A DNA stretch of 64,000 nucleotides from Superficieibacter sp. 1612_C1 (lineage in GTDB: Bacteria; Pseudomonadota; Gammaproteobacteria; Enterobacterales; Enterobacteriaceae): NCBI RefSeq assembly GCF_015234305.1, contig NZ_JADGMI010000007.1, positions 62,001-126,000 of the forward strand, given 5' to 3'. A program made the translations under genes and the position numbers. Positions 50,599 to 64,000 of this stretch are shown here, piece by piece (position 1 is the stretch's first letter; every line of letters begins with the position of its first letter). The notes under the pieces were generated by a model. It ran no database searches. It saw nothing but the letters and a program-made list of their open reading frames with translations, and was not told the origin of the DNA.

Positions 50599-50946
50599 CT
50601 ATTGTATTTTCTCATGCAGCTCAATCAGCTCGGCAATCAGCTCGCGGGCCAGCATCGACGTCATCAGGTGATCCTGGGCATGCACCAGCACCAGGCTCAC
50701 TTTCATTTTGCCCTGCCCCTGATCGCCCTCAATCAATTGAGTCTGTACGCGATGCGCTTCGTTCAGCGCCAGCTTTGATTGCGACATCAGCTCCCGGGCC
50801 GCGGCAAAATCGCCCTGTTTCGCTTTTTTCAGCGCCGCATAGGCCTGACTACGCGCGGAACCTGAGTTAATAATCAGCCCCATCACCACTTCTTCAAGTT
50901 CATCGGCCGTGGTATCGGATTCAACAATCTCTTCCAAATCAAACAT
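50599..50946 (-). CDS. chbA: PTS EIIA, chitobiose-type, copy 2
   Basis: EIIA of the lactose/cellobiose family, 115 residues, with His89 in VLVHAQDH. The N-terminal 17 residues (MFDLEEIVESDTTADEL) differ most from copy 1, while the helical core is close. Gap to chbC is 50 bases, as in copy 1. Confidence 0.95.
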   Translation of the reverse strand: MFDLEEIVESDTTADELEEVVMGLIINSGSARSQAYAALKKAKQGDFAAARELMSQSKLALNEAHRVQTQLIEGDQGQGKMKVSLVLVHAQDHLMTSMLARELIAELIELHEKIQ

Positions 50947-50996
50947 ACGATCTTTCCTTTCAGCAGGGAGCGGGACTTCTCCCGCTCCGGTGAGGG

Positions 50997-52355
50997 TTAA
51001 AACGACAGGGCGTTCCTGATATCTTCTTCGCTCTCTTCTTCCTCAATCACGGTTTGTGCTTTATTGGAGATGATCACGAACGGCAGATAGAACATCGTTG
51101 CTACTCCCAGGTTGAACAGGGCGAGGATCAGTGCACCGATGCTACCGTTAGAGTTAAAGAACGCCCCGAGGCCTGGCGGCATGGTCCATGGCGCAAAGTT
51201 GGTTGACGGTGGGATAAGACCCAGCGAGTAAGCCGCCAGCGTGATGCCCGCCAGAATCGGCTGGATCAGTACGAAGGGGATCATCATCAGCGGGTTCATG
51301 ATAATCGGCATACCGAACAGAATCGGTTCGTTGATATTGAACAGCCCTGACGGCAGCGCCAGTTTCGCCACCTGACGGTGATCCGCCCGGCGTGAGGCGA
51401 TGAAAATCGCGATAATAAGACCCAGCGTGGCCCCCGTACCGCCGAGGAAAATATACGATTCCAGCATCGGTCCGGTCCAGAAATGGAAGGTTTTACCGGC
51501 GGCAATGGCCGCATCTACCGAACCAAACTGGGTGTAGGTCGCCATGTTTTCCATACCCCAGGGACCGAGGATACCGCTGTTCAGCGCGGTCAGTGCCAGC
51601 CCGCCGTGGACACCAAAGAACCACAACAGCGCGTTGAATACCACGTAAGCCCAGCCCACCACGTTTCCCATAGAGGCCAGCGGTTTAGAGACGCTATCCA
51701 TAATGATCTGGTGGAAATTACTGCCGATAAGCGTCAGGCCCCAGGCGATGAAGCCCATAATTAACAGAATAATAAAACCTGGGATCAGCGCAGAGAACGA
51801 GCGAGAAACTGACGCAGGCACGCTATCCGGCAATTTGATGACCCAGTTATGGCGCACGATAAAGGTGAAAATTTCTGCGACCACCAGCCCGATAATGATA
51901 CCGGAAATAATGTTCTGCCCGCCCAGCCAGTTAGCACCGACGGCATAGGCTTCCCCCACGGAAAACGGCGTAACCGTCATAAAAGAGGCGATCGACAATA
52001 AACCGGCAGCCAGCGGATCGACTTTACGCTCTTCAGCCAGCGCCATACCGATAAAGAACGGTGTCATCAGCGACATAATACCCAGCGTACCGTTATAAAC
52101 GCTGCCGCCAATAACCTTGAACCCTTCTAATGTTTGAATCGTCGAAGCGTCAAGTCTTACCCCTAATGAAAAAAAGAATGACCCTTCACCAAAACTCAAG
52201 AATACGTTATTAATCAGAACAAACATTGCGCCTGCAAGCGTTAATGGCATTAACCGAATAAAACCATTTTTAATCGCATTAACATGTACCTGCTTGCCTA
52301 ATTTCACAGCAAAGGGAAGGAGAACCCTTTCAAGTGAATCAATCGCTTTGCTCAT
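50997..52355 (-). CDS. chbC: PTS EIIC, chitobiose-type, copy 2
   Basis: Second permease, 452 residues from 52355 ([19 protein letters not shown]). The substrate-site region keeps [15 protein letters not shown], but differences from copy 1 are spread through the helices and through a loop near residues 275-300 (copy 1 [10 protein letters not shown], copy 2 [10 protein letters not shown]). The transport specificity may therefore be shifted toward a related disaccharide (inference). Confidence 0.94.
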   Translation of the reverse strand: MSKAIDSLERVLLPFAVKLGKQVHVNAIKNGFIRLMPLTLAGAMFVLINNVFLSFGEGSFFFSLGVRLDASTIQTLEGFKVIGGSVYNGTLGIMSLMTPFFIGMALAEERKVDPLAAGLLSIASFMTVTPFSVGEAYAVGANWLGGQNIISGIIIGLVVAEIFTFIVRHNWVIKLPDSVPASVSRSFSALIPGFIILLIMGFIAWGLTLIGSNFHQIIMDSVSKPLASMGNVVGWAYVVFNALLWFFGVHGGLALTALNSGILGPWGMENMATYTQFGSVDAAIAAGKTFHFWTGPMLESYIFLGGTGATLGLIIAIFIASRRADHRQVAKLALPSGLFNINEPILFGMPIIMNPLMMIPFVLIQPILAGITLAAYSLGLIPPSTNFAPWTMPPGLGAFFNSNGSIGALILALFNLGVATMFYLPFVIISNKAQTVIEEEESEEDIRNALSF

Positions 52356-52436
52356 AAATAGCATCCTGTAATGCCGCAATACCGGATTGCGGCGATAAAA
52401 TATGAAATTACTCTTTGACGGGAAAAATAAATAAAA

Positions 52437-52757
52437 TTAATGTACTGCTGCTTTTTTAATAGCTGCGACAGCGGATTTTAATACACCCAATCCATCGACT
52501 TTTCCGTACAGAATGGAATCAATCACTTCAACAGGTTTGTTAGGTACGGTAGTTTTAATATCTGGCAACATATAAGCAATTTGTGGCCCGATTAAAATGA
52601 CATCTGCTTCAGGCCCTTTTTCTGCGGCCAGTGATTCAGGAAATGCTTCAATGATAACCGGCACTTCATATTTTTCTGCCTGAGCACGCATTTTTGATAC
52701 CAGCAGAGAAGTGGACATCCCTGCGGAACAAAACAAATAAATTTTTTTCTTCTCCAT
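52437..52757 (-). CDS. chbB: PTS EIIB, chitobiose-type, copy 2
   Basis: EIIB of 106 residues from 52757 ([16 protein letters not shown]), phospho-Cys10 conserved. GGAGGG precedes the ATG; a longer in-frame reading to 52811 has no support. First gene of the copy 2 operon. It is diverged from copy 1 mainly after residue 60. Confidence 0.95.
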   Translation of the reverse strand: MEKKKIYLFCSAGMSTSLLVSKMRAQAEKYEVPVIIEAFPESLAAEKGPEADVILIGPQIAYMLPDIKTTVPNKPVEVIDSILYGKVDGLGVLKSAVAAIKKAAVH

Positions 52758-52857
52758 AAAACCCTCCATAATTTTACGAACAAATTTTATACGGCGAATT
52801 ATTAATCTCAACTTGCCTTTGCAGGCAATTCAAAATGATATTGTTTTGCCTGAGTGA

Positions 52858-52962
52858 AGTATACGATTTTACGTAGGGGGGTGATAATGCGTAAAGTGCA
52901 TGAATTGTCTCTCTTTGACCTCATGCTTTGACGACCCTCACATTTCGGTCAAATAATTCGCG
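52858..52962 (-). promoter_or_regulatory. chb copy 2 promoter with conserved module spacing
   Basis: Same elements as copy 1 at the same distances: NagC-like box CGCGAATTATTTGA (52949-52962), CRP site TGTGA-GGGTCG-TCAAA (52927-52942), GAGGTCAA (52915-52922) and -10 TATACT (52858-52863). -10 to ChbR box 52 bases, ChbR box to NagC box 34 bases in both. Sequence between the elements has changed. Confidence 0.7.
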
Positions 52963-52986
52963 ATGCTAAAAAAGAATAGCGCAGAC

Positions 52987-53020
52987 AAAAAGAAACCGAC
53001 ACAAGGGCCGGTTTCTTTTT
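52987..53020. terminator. osmE terminator
   Basis: AAAAAGAAACCG-N10-CGGTTTCTTTTT, AT-rich on both sides, 23 bases after the osmE stop; it also shields the chb copy 2 promoter. Confidence 0.85.
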
Positions 53021-53042
53021 TAACTCAGGCAGAGCAAGGGGG

Positions 53043-53384
53043 TTACTGCTTCGGAGCCTGGGGATCGGTGTCATACTCGGCACAGGTCTGGTAGCCAGAG
53101 TTCAGCACCCGGCCAGCATCATCCAGCGCTACAAAATAAGTTTCTGTTTTACCATCACGTTGCCCCAGGATATAAGTCTGGCACGTACCGCGAGCATGGA
53201 CCATCGACACTTCAGAAGAAGGACGGCCGGCGATCTGCTGTACCTGCTGACGCGTCATCCCTTTCTTAATATCTTTTACGACTGGCTGTGTAAACTGGTC
53301 TTTAGTACGATCATAGGCCGTACAACCAGCCAACATAGTCAGTACTGCCGCTGCACTTAAAATTCCTGCTACGTTCTTGTTCAT
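53043..53384 (-). CDS. osmE: Osmotically inducible lipoprotein OsmE
   Basis: SmpA/OmlA-like outer-membrane lipoprotein of 113 residues. The lipobox LAGC puts the lipidated Cys at position 21 after a 20-residue signal. The core [16 protein letters not shown] is the family signature. E. coli OsmE is induced by osmotic stress and stationary phase. AGAGGACGG precedes the ATG. Divergent from nadE. Confidence 0.95.
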   Translation of the reverse strand: MNKNVAGILSAAAVLTMLAGCTAYDRTKDQFTQPVVKDIKKGMTRQQVQQIAGRPSSEVSMVHARGTCQTYILGQRDGKTETYFVALDDAGRVLNSGYQTCAEYDTDPQAPKQ

Positions 53385-53625
53385 ATTCCGTCCTCTTGTT
53401 TATCAGCGTGTTATAAGCCTGGAATACAAATCCAAATTTTTCAACTCGCTTGAGAAAATCCTTTGTCTTTCGGAAATATCCTTAAAAAACAGCAGCGGAG
53501 GGCGAAAATGCGCCAATTACCCTCTTCTGCCCGGTCAATTGTTGTCGTTTTACCGCTGAAGAGGTAGGTTTAAGGTATCGTCCAGCAATGTCGATGACAT
53601 TGCAGAATTTACTTACGGGGGTGAC

Positions 53626-54453
53626 ATGGCTCTGCAACAAGAAATTATTCGTGCGCTTGGCGCAAAACCACAGATCGATGCGGAAGAAGAGATTCGCCGC
53701 AGCGTGGACTTTCTCAAATCCTACCTGACCACCTATCCCTTCATCAAAACACTGGTCCTCGGGATCAGCGGCGGTCAGGATTCAACCCTTGCCGGAAAAC
53801 TGAGTCAGATAGCGATTGATGAACTGCGGGCCGAAGGCGGTGGTGAGGATCTGCAATTCATCGCGGTGCGCCTGCCCTATGGCGTGCAGGCTGATGAGCA
53901 GGACTGCCAGGACGCCATTGAATTTATTCAGCCCGATCGCGTATTGACGGTCAATATCAAAGGCGCAGTGTTAGCCAGTGAACAGGCATTACGCGATGCA
54001 GGCGTTGAACTGAGCGATTTTGTGCGCGGCAATGAAAAAGCCCGTGAGCGCATGAAGGCACAGTACAGCATTGCGGGCATGACCAAAGGGGTGGTGGTGG
54101 GCACCGACCATGCCGCCGAAGCGCTGACCGGGTTCTTCACCAAATATGGCGACGGTGGCACGGACATTAATCCACTGTTCCGTTTAAACAAACGTCAGGG
54201 TAAGCAGCTGCTGGCGCAGCTTGGCTGCCCGGAACATCTGTATAAGAAACTGCCGACGGCGGATCTGGAAGATGACCGTCCATCTCTGCCCGATGAAGCG
54301 GCGCTCGGCGTCACCTATGAAGATATTGACAACTATCTTGAAGGTAAATCGGTGGATGAAGGCACCGCCCGCATTATTGAGGGCTGGTATCTGAAAACCG
54401 AACATAAGCGTCGCCCACCAATCACCGTGTTTGACGATTTCTGGAAAAAATAA
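53626..54453 (+). CDS. nadE: NAD synthetase, ammonia-dependent
   Basis: Final step of NAD synthesis: amidates nicotinate adenine dinucleotide using ATP and ammonia. Length is 275 residues as in E. coli; the PP-loop SGGQDS is at 48-53. No glutaminase domain is fused. GGGGGTG precedes the ATG. A terminator follows; cho lies 102 bases downstream with its own SOS promoter. Confidence 0.97.
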   Translation: MALQQEIIRALGAKPQIDAEEEIRRSVDFLKSYLTTYPFIKTLVLGISGGQDSTLAGKLSQIAIDELRAEGGGEDLQFIAVRLPYGVQADEQDCQDAIEFIQPDRVLTVNIKGAVLASEQALRDAGVELSDFVRGNEKARERMKAQYSIAGMTKGVVVGTDHAAEALTGFFTKYGDGGTDINPLFRLNKRQGKQLLAQLGCPEHLYKKLPTADLEDDRPSLPDEAALGVTYEDIDNYLEGKSVDEGTARIIEGWYLKTEHKRRPPITVFDDFWKK

Positions 54454-54460
54454 TCGCCTG

Positions 54461-54495
54461 CGGACCGGGCAGTTTTTCCGGTCCGTTCTTTTCGC
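54461..54495 (+). terminator. nadE terminator
   Basis: CGGACCGG-GCAGTTTTT-CCGGTCCG followed by TTCTTTTCG. Confidence 0.82.
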
Positions 54496-54523
54496 CTCTT
54501 TTTTCGCCAGATTTAACTTGCTA

Positions 54524-54543
54524 TACTGTATGTGTAAACAGTA
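54524..54543 (+). promoter_or_regulatory. LexA box of cho
   Basis: TACTGTATGTGTAAACAGTA, an almost perfect SOS box (CTG-N10-CAG with symmetrical flanks), only 13 bases before the cho start codon. Confidence 0.93.
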
Positions 54544-54555
54544 TCAGGAGTTAAT

Positions 54556-55425
54556 GTGGCAAGGCGTCCCTCAGCCCCGCGCCTCGATTTCGAAGCGGCG
54601 GCAATTTATGAATATCCCGAGCATTTACGTCCCTGGCTTGAGGCGCTGCCCAAATTGCCCGGCGTTTATTTTTTCCATGGCGAAAGCGAAGCGATGCCGC
54701 TTTACATCGGTAAAAGCATCAATATTCGCAGCCGTGTGCTCTCGCATTTACGCACGCCTGCCGAAGCCGCGATGCTGCGCCAGTCCCGACGTATCACCTG
54801 GGTCCGTACCGCAGGTGAAGTGGGCGCGCTACTGCTGGAAGCACAGATGATTAAAGAGCAGCAACCGCTGTTTAATAAACGTCTGCGGCGTAATCGCCAG
54901 CTCTGTTCGTTGCTGATGGTGGACGGTAAACCGCAAATCGTTTACGCCCGCGAAGTCGATTTCTCCCATCAGCCGGGGCTGTTTGGTCTTTTTGCCAATC
55001 GACGCGCGGCGCTTGGCGCATTACAAAACATCGCCGATGAACACAAGCTATGTTACGGGCTGCTCGGGCTGGAATCCGTGACGCGCGGCCGGGGCTGCTT
55101 TCGCTCTGCCCTGCACCGCTGCGCGGGAGCCTGCTGTGGGAAAGAAAGTATCGAAGAACATCATCAGCGGCTGTATGACGCTCTGGCGCGGCTACAGATC
55201 GTCTGCTGGCCGTGGCAAGGCCCGGTCGCGATGAAAGAGAGCGGCCCGGATATGACCCAATATCATATTATTGATAACTGGCTGTGGCTGGGATCGGTGA
55301 ACAGCCCCGACGAGGCGTCGTCGTTAATACGCACGCCTGCCGGGTTCGATCAGGACGGCTATAAAATTCTCTGCAAGCCGCTGATTGCCGGAAATTTCGA
55401 AATCAGCGAATTAATGTCCTGGTAG
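54556..55425 (+). CDS. cho: Cho, UvrC-homologue excision nuclease
   Basis: SOS-induced endonuclease that makes a 3' incision in nucleotide excision repair at lesions UvrC handles poorly. GTG start at 54556 ([12 protein letters not shown]) after CAGGAG; 289 residues, a few less than E. coli because the C-terminus stops after ISELMSW. The GIY-YIG nuclease domain (GVYFFHGE...[12 protein letters not shown]) is N-terminal. Cho lacks UvrC's second nuclease half. Its 3' end overlaps ves, which is convergent, by 15 bases. Confidence 0.95.
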   Translation: MARRPSAPRLDFEAAAIYEYPEHLRPWLEALPKLPGVYFFHGESEAMPLYIGKSINIRSRVLSHLRTPAEAAMLRQSRRITWVRTAGEVGALLLEAQMIKEQQPLFNKRLRRNRQLCSLLMVDGKPQIVYAREVDFSHQPGLFGLFANRRAALGALQNIADEHKLCYGLLGLESVTRGRGCFRSALHRCAGACCGKESIEEHHQRLYDALARLQIVCWPWQGPVAMKESGPDMTQYHIIDNWLWLGSVNSPDEASSLIRTPAGFDQDGYKILCKPLIAGNFEISELMSW

Positions 55426-55968
55426 CCAGGTGATCTCGCTGAACAGAAGTTGACCTTCACTTTTGAGTAAGCGCAGGGTATGACATCCGTCCTGCCAGTA
55501 AGCACCCTGTTCGGCGGTGAGTAACTTATCGCCGAGCTGCCATGCGCCATTTAAGACGAAAACCACCCCACCGCGCGAAGCAAAGGTGGTGAAGGTACGA
55601 TCGGCCACCCGGACCTTTGCCTGGCAACGATCGCGACGGGTAATGACGTTGAAGTCCATCGACATATGCCCTTCGGTAAGATGCGCCCGGACTTTGTGCT
55701 CGCCGGAAAAGCGAAATGGCTGGAACTGCCGCAGCGTATGCCGGAACGCGTTTCCGGCGTCAAGCGTCATTTCTCCCCCCTCAAGCAGGGTAATCACCCT
55801 GTCCGTTCCGGGAATAACCGCAAATTCACCATTCGCGGCAATAGAGGCGATACTGGCCCGCCAGTTGAAGTCGCGTGTGGCCGGAGGAAAACAGCACAGT
55901 TCCCGCGTCTCGCCTGCACCGTTACGCCATAAATTGACCGCCATTTTGCGCATATCAAAATAATCCAT
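55411..55968 (-). CDS. ves: Ves, HutD/Ves cupin family protein
   Basis: Conserved cupin-like protein of 185 residues, related to HutD; linked to growth in the cold in E. coli (various environmental stresses), with no known enzymatic activity. The start at 55968 ([16 protein letters not shown]) follows GGAG; GTG and ATG one and two codons upstream are alternatives. The motif [10 protein letters not shown] is typical. Ends inside cho (15-base convergent overlap). Confidence 0.92.
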   Translation of the reverse strand: MDYFDMRKMAVNLWRNGAGETRELCCFPPATRDFNWRASIASIAANGEFAVIPGTDRVITLLEGGEMTLDAGNAFRHTLRQFQPFRFSGEHKVRAHLTEGHMSMDFNVITRRDRCQAKVRVADRTFTTFASRGGVVFVLNGAWQLGDKLLTAEQGAYWQDGCHTLRLLKSEGQLLFSEITWLPGH

Positions 55969-56177
55969 CATCACTCCTGAAAGGCACAGTGCATATCGCC
56001 ATGCCGCCTGTTGCTGTCGGCAGCTTTCAATTATTCGTTATTTATCGGCAGCAGAATGACTGGCCTTAGCGCAACGTTATACAAAAATAAAAAAAGTCCG
56101 CGATGCGGCGTAAGACCATGATAATGCACCAGCTTCAGGAGAATACCGCGTCGGTAGCCGGTGGCAAGTGATAAAAT

Positions 56178-56233
56178 GAAAAAACCGCCGGGCCTGCCCA
56201 CGGCCTGTATCAGCTATGGGCAAGACCGGCGGT
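56178..56233 (-). terminator. spy terminator
   Basis: Long imperfect hairpin (ACCGCCGGG-CC-TGCCCA paired with TGGGCA-AGA-CCGGCGGT) with a T6 tract on the minus strand, 20 bases after the spy stop. Confidence 0.75.
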
Positions 56234-56253
56234 CTTGAATGTTGTCGGCTGAA

Positions 56254-56736
56254 TTATTCAGCTGGCGGAGCCATTTTACCGTCCGGGGCGTGATGTTCTG
56301 TCAGACGCTTCTCAAAATTGGCATTAAACTGTTTTTTCTGTTCCGGGGTCAGAATGTTGTAAATCTTGTTCTGCGCTTCCATTCGGGCCAGCATCTGCGA
56401 TTTGTGCTGAGCCGCCATTTTGTCGATCTGCGCTTCAGCTTTTGCTTTATCAAAAGTATCGCTGGCGATCAGGTCATGGCTTGCACGCAGCTCTTCAACT
56501 GGCGGGCGCTTCATCTCGCTACGCTGGGCTTTCATGATGTCGCGAACCTGCTGTTTCTGCGCGTCGGTCAGATTCAGATCCTTAAACATCATGTCATGAT
56601 GCGGCCCCATCGGTCCTCTGTGCTGCTGTGCCGTTTTCGCGGTGGTCGCGGCAGTCGTCGTATCAGCAGCATGAGCCAGGTTAGCCGCGCCAAAAGCCAG
56701 GGTAGAGGCAACAAACAGAGCAGTTAATTTACGCAT
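56254..56736 (-). CDS. spy: Periplasmic chaperone Spy
   Basis: ATP-independent, cradle-shaped periplasmic chaperone of the CpxP/Spy family, induced by envelope stress via CpxAR and BaeSR. Length is 160 residues with a 23-residue signal (cut after ANLAHA). Two LTxxQ motifs (LTDAQKQQ and LTPEQKKQ) are present. AAGGATAA precedes the ATG. Confidence 0.96.
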   Translation of the reverse strand: MRKLTALFVASTLAFGAANLAHAADTTTAATTAKTAQQHRGPMGPHHDMMFKDLNLTDAQKQQVRDIMKAQRSEMKRPPVEELRASHDLIASDTFDKAKAEAQIDKMAAQHKSQMLARMEAQNKIYNILTPEQKKQFNANFEKRLTEHHAPDGKMAPPAE

Positions 56737-57064
56737 AGTTTTATCCTTTCTTACAGTTATTCTTTCGGCGTGTTTGCCGTGTTGACGATATTAACTTTAC
56801 GCGCTTTATCGTCAATAAGTCAGTGCAAGAGTAAAGCATTGAAAGTATAAAAAACGTTTTATCGCCAATTATGAAGAAAATATGGAAAAAAGATGGAGAG
56901 TGATAACAAAAATAAATAATTCGTTGATTACGAAGAGATTATGCAGAAGTATAAAACAGCGGTGATTATTAATAAAGCATTTTGCTCAGATAAATCTGCA
57001 TTGTTCCTAAAAGGTAAACCCGACCCTCAGTAATATACCGATGCCGGGAATAACACTATTCGCC
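56737..57064 (-). promoter_or_regulatory. spy upstream region with CpxR-like site
   Basis: 328-base gap between spy and the astE stop. On the minus strand ATAAA-GCGC-GTAAA (56796-56809) is a fair CpxR site, 60 bases before spy. The rest (56830-57060) is very AT-rich; I see no gene in it and no clear astE terminator. Confidence 0.45.
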
Positions 57065-58033
57065 TCAGAGAATGCGTTTTAACATTAATCCCGCACGCAG
57101 ACCCGGCGCGACGTCAGGATTGGGGAAAAGAACATATTCTGTCTCATCGCCAACCTGCCAGCGGCGTTCCCCGTCTTCCGCCAGCAGCGTGCCGGGAACA
57201 AAGGAGGTGAAATTAAGCGTTTCTGCTGACATGTGCAGGGTGAAATGGCTGTCGTGCCGCGTCAGTTGCTGCACCACCTGATAGCGTAGTGGTTTCGCGT
57301 AGCGGGTGTCCGCCAGTTCTCCGGCAAGCAAATGGGTGAGTGCCCGGGCAGTGGTGGCGAAAAGCGACAGATCGTTGTCACCAAACGGCAATGCTTTACC
57401 CAGTTCAAGGGTGCAGGCCAGTGCCGCAAAGCGTTCCCCGCTGAAATGGCTGAAGGTGCCGCCCGGATGCTGATGAAAAACCAGTGCCTCCAGTCCGGCG
57501 GCCCCCAGCCACTGTAGAAATGACTCATCCCACGGCGTAGCTCTGGCGGGCAGCACGCCAAAACGCAGATGGTGCGAGCCACGGATGGCGGTGTGCAAAT
57601 CCAGATGCCAGCACTGCGTCCGTTCATCCTCCTGAAAGAAACGGCTGACCGTCTCTTCCAGCAACGCGGCACGCGCGGTTTCATCGCTCGCCGGGAATTG
57701 CCGCCAGCGTCCGCCAAACATGCGGTTGAGATCGGCTTGCAGGTAGCGTTTACCTGCCCGTAACGCGGCAGGGTTCCCGAGGATCACCAGCAGCCGCCAG
57801 CGCAGCGGGATCTCCCCCGCCATCAATGCCGTAAGAAGATGGTCGACCATTTCGACCGGCGCGGTTTCGTTACCGTGTATTCCGGCTGAGAGCACCAGCG
57901 CCCGTGCTACCGGCTGATGCGGTGACAGCTCCAGAATTCCCTCACCCAGCCAGCGCCAGCGGAAATACGGCGTTTCTCCCCGCGTCGCCAGTGGCACCGT
58001 GGCCGACAGCGTCGATGCTAAAAAATGCTTCAT
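57065..58033 (-). CDS. astE: Succinylglutamate desuccinylase
   Basis: Last enzyme of the arginine succinyltransferase pathway: releases succinate and glutamate. M14-like zinc hydrolase of 322 residues with ligands His53 and Glu56 (GIHGNETAP) and a third His in HLDLHTAI. It ends the operon, ten bases after the astB stop. Confidence 0.96.
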   Translation of the reverse strand: MKHFLASTLSATVPLATRGETPYFRWRWLGEGILELSPHQPVARALVLSAGIHGNETAPVEMVDHLLTALMAGEIPLRWRLLVILGNPAALRAGKRYLQADLNRMFGGRWRQFPASDETARAALLEETVSRFFQEDERTQCWHLDLHTAIRGSHHLRFGVLPARATPWDESFLQWLGAAGLEALVFHQHPGGTFSHFSGERFAALACTLELGKALPFGDNDLSLFATTARALTHLLAGELADTRYAKPLRYQVVQQLTRHDSHFTLHMSAETLNFTSFVPGTLLAEDGERRWQVGDETEYVLFPNPDVAPGLRAGLMLKRIL

Positions 58034-58043
58034 TTCGCCCCCG

Positions 58044-63119
<5,076 letters not shown>

Positions 63120-63121
63120 TT

Positions 63122-63426
63122 ATGAAATGTTAATTTTCATGAGTATTTGCGCTGTAAATGTAGATTGCAGGCATCGTGCCAGCCAGCGAAAAAAATGCAT
63201 AAAACGGATGAGCTAACGAAATATCAAGGAGTTACAATCCGACGCTATGCACCAATTTTGCATATAAAGTGCATAACTAGTCTGAAAGAGGGTTTTACAG
63301 CGCGATAATCAGAAATATTATTCATACGTAAAATATAATTCTGGAAATGTGATCGTCTGCGAAATTTCTCGTAGATTTACGCCTTAAAACGGGGCGTGGT
63401 GCACCGGGATCGCGCACAAATTGCAC
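63122..63426 (-). promoter_or_regulatory. ast operon control region: sigma-54 promoter, ArgR-like and NtrC-like sites
   Basis: On the minus strand TGGCACG-ATGC-CTGCA (63166-63181) is a near-consensus -24/-12 element, about 75 bases before astC. The inverted repeat ATGAAA...TTTCAT (63122-63140) downstream is ArgR-like. TGCACCAATTTTGCA (63248-63262) and the GGTGCACC/TTGCAC region (63398-63426) resemble NtrC enhancers. No gene is seen in 63093-63516 (424 bases), which also holds the divergent xthA promoter. Confidence 0.75.
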
Positions 63427-63516
63427 GCTGGCGGATGAGGCGAAGCAATGCCGCGCCATGAAGCATAATTTCTGCTACCATCGCAGCTCTACTCATCCAG
63501 CACAGTGGCAGCGACT

Positions 63517-64000
63517 ATGAAATTTGTCTCTTTTAATATCAACGGCCTGCGCGCCCGCCCTCACCAGCTTGCCGCGATTATCGAAAAGCATCAGCCCGAT
63601 GTCATTGGCCTACAGGAAACCAAGGTCCACGATGATATGTTTCCCCTCGAAGAGGTGGCGAAGCTGGGCTATAACGTGTTTTATCATGGGCAGAAAGGCC
63701 ATTATGGCGTCGCGTTATTGACCAAAGAGACGCCGGTCTCGGTACGTCGCGGCTTTCCGAATGACGATGAAGAGGCCCAGCGCCGGATTATCATTGCTGA
63801 AGTGCCCTCACCGCTGGGCAATGTCACCGTGATTAACGGCTATTTCCCCCAGGGCGAAAGCCGCGATCATCCGCTTAAATTCCCCGCCAAAGCGCAGTTC
63901 TATCAGAACCTGCAACATCTGCTGGAGAGCGAACTGAAGAAGGAGGAACCGGTGCTGATTATGGGGGATATGAATATCAGCCCCACCGATCTGGATATCG
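63517..64000 (+). CDS. xthA: Exonuclease III (5' part; cut by window edge)
   Basis: AP endonuclease/3'-5' exonuclease of base excision repair. The first 161 of about 268 residues are present, starting [15 protein letters not shown]; catalytic residues Asn7 (SFNIN) and Glu34 (LQETK) are seen, and [11 protein letters not shown] (near 151) lies at the window end. No frameshift in the visible part. Confidence 0.96.
   Translation, partial: MKFVSFNINGLRARPHQLAAIIEKHQPDVIGLQETKVHDDMFPLEEVAKLGYNVFYHGQKGHYGVALLTKETPVSVRRGFPNDDEEAQRRIIIAEVPSPLGNVTVINGYFPQGESRDHPLKFPAKAQFYQNLQHLLESELKKEEPVLIMGDMNISPTDLDI

Overview
The window is chromosomal DNA of an enterobacterium (Enterobacteriaceae) close to Escherichia, Salmonella and Citrobacter. 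Nearly every backbone protein is full length and clearly orthologous to an E. coli K-12 protein, and long runs keep K-12 gene order. A Citrobacter-like genome is my best guess; the genus cannot be fixed from this sequence alone. I see no rRNA, tRNA, insertion sequence, prophage or CRISPR array.

Bases 1-14972 hold the backbone lapB-lapA-pgpB-ribA-acnA-ymiC-ymiA-cysB-topA-yciN-sohB-yciK-btuR-rluB. Bases 15155-21637 are an accessory island between rluB and yciO. It is one minus-strand operon for PTS EIIA, EIIB and EIIC (fructose/mannitol type), a GH38 alpha-mannosidase and a PRD/EIIA-type regulator, with a good CRP site upstream. It looks like an unfused counterpart of the mannosylglycerate system mngAB, under a different class of regulator.

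Bases 21922-30232 hold yciO, rnm and the trp operon with promoter, operator, leader peptide and attenuator, then trpE, trpGD, trpCF, trpB and trpA. From 30235 to 32519, where K-12 has yciGFE, there is a divergent MarR regulator/oxidoreductase pair, a RyhB-like small RNA with an overlapping Fur box, and an unidentified membrane protein. ompW, yciC, yciB and yciA follow. The normal neighbour tonB is missing: after yciA the map jumps to yniB-hxpB-ydjM-tcyP-cedA-katE, which lies far away in K-12, so 35554-35586 is a rearrangement junction.

The most striking region is 41971-52757: two complete chitobiose operons (chbBCARFG) in tandem, same orientation, between katE and osmE. Copy 1 (katE side) resembles the E. 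coli operon in its regulator and PTS genes. Copy 2 has clearly diverged chbB, chbC, chbA and chbR. Yet chbF and chbG are almost identical between copies, over tracts of exactly equal length that begin near the chbF start and end at the chbG stop. This suggests gene conversion or concerted evolution of the enzymes alongside divergence of transporter and regulator. Both promoters keep the same spacing of -10 element, ChbR-like box, CRP site and putative NagC box although the DNA between them has changed.

The right end (53043-64000) returns to K-12 order: osmE, nadE, cho (LexA box), ves, spy, the arginine-degrading operon astCADBE with a sigma-54 type promoter, and the first 484 bases of xthA. 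Shared control themes are CRP (island PTS, both chb operons), SOS (ydjM, cho), iron (the sRNA) and nitrogen (ast).
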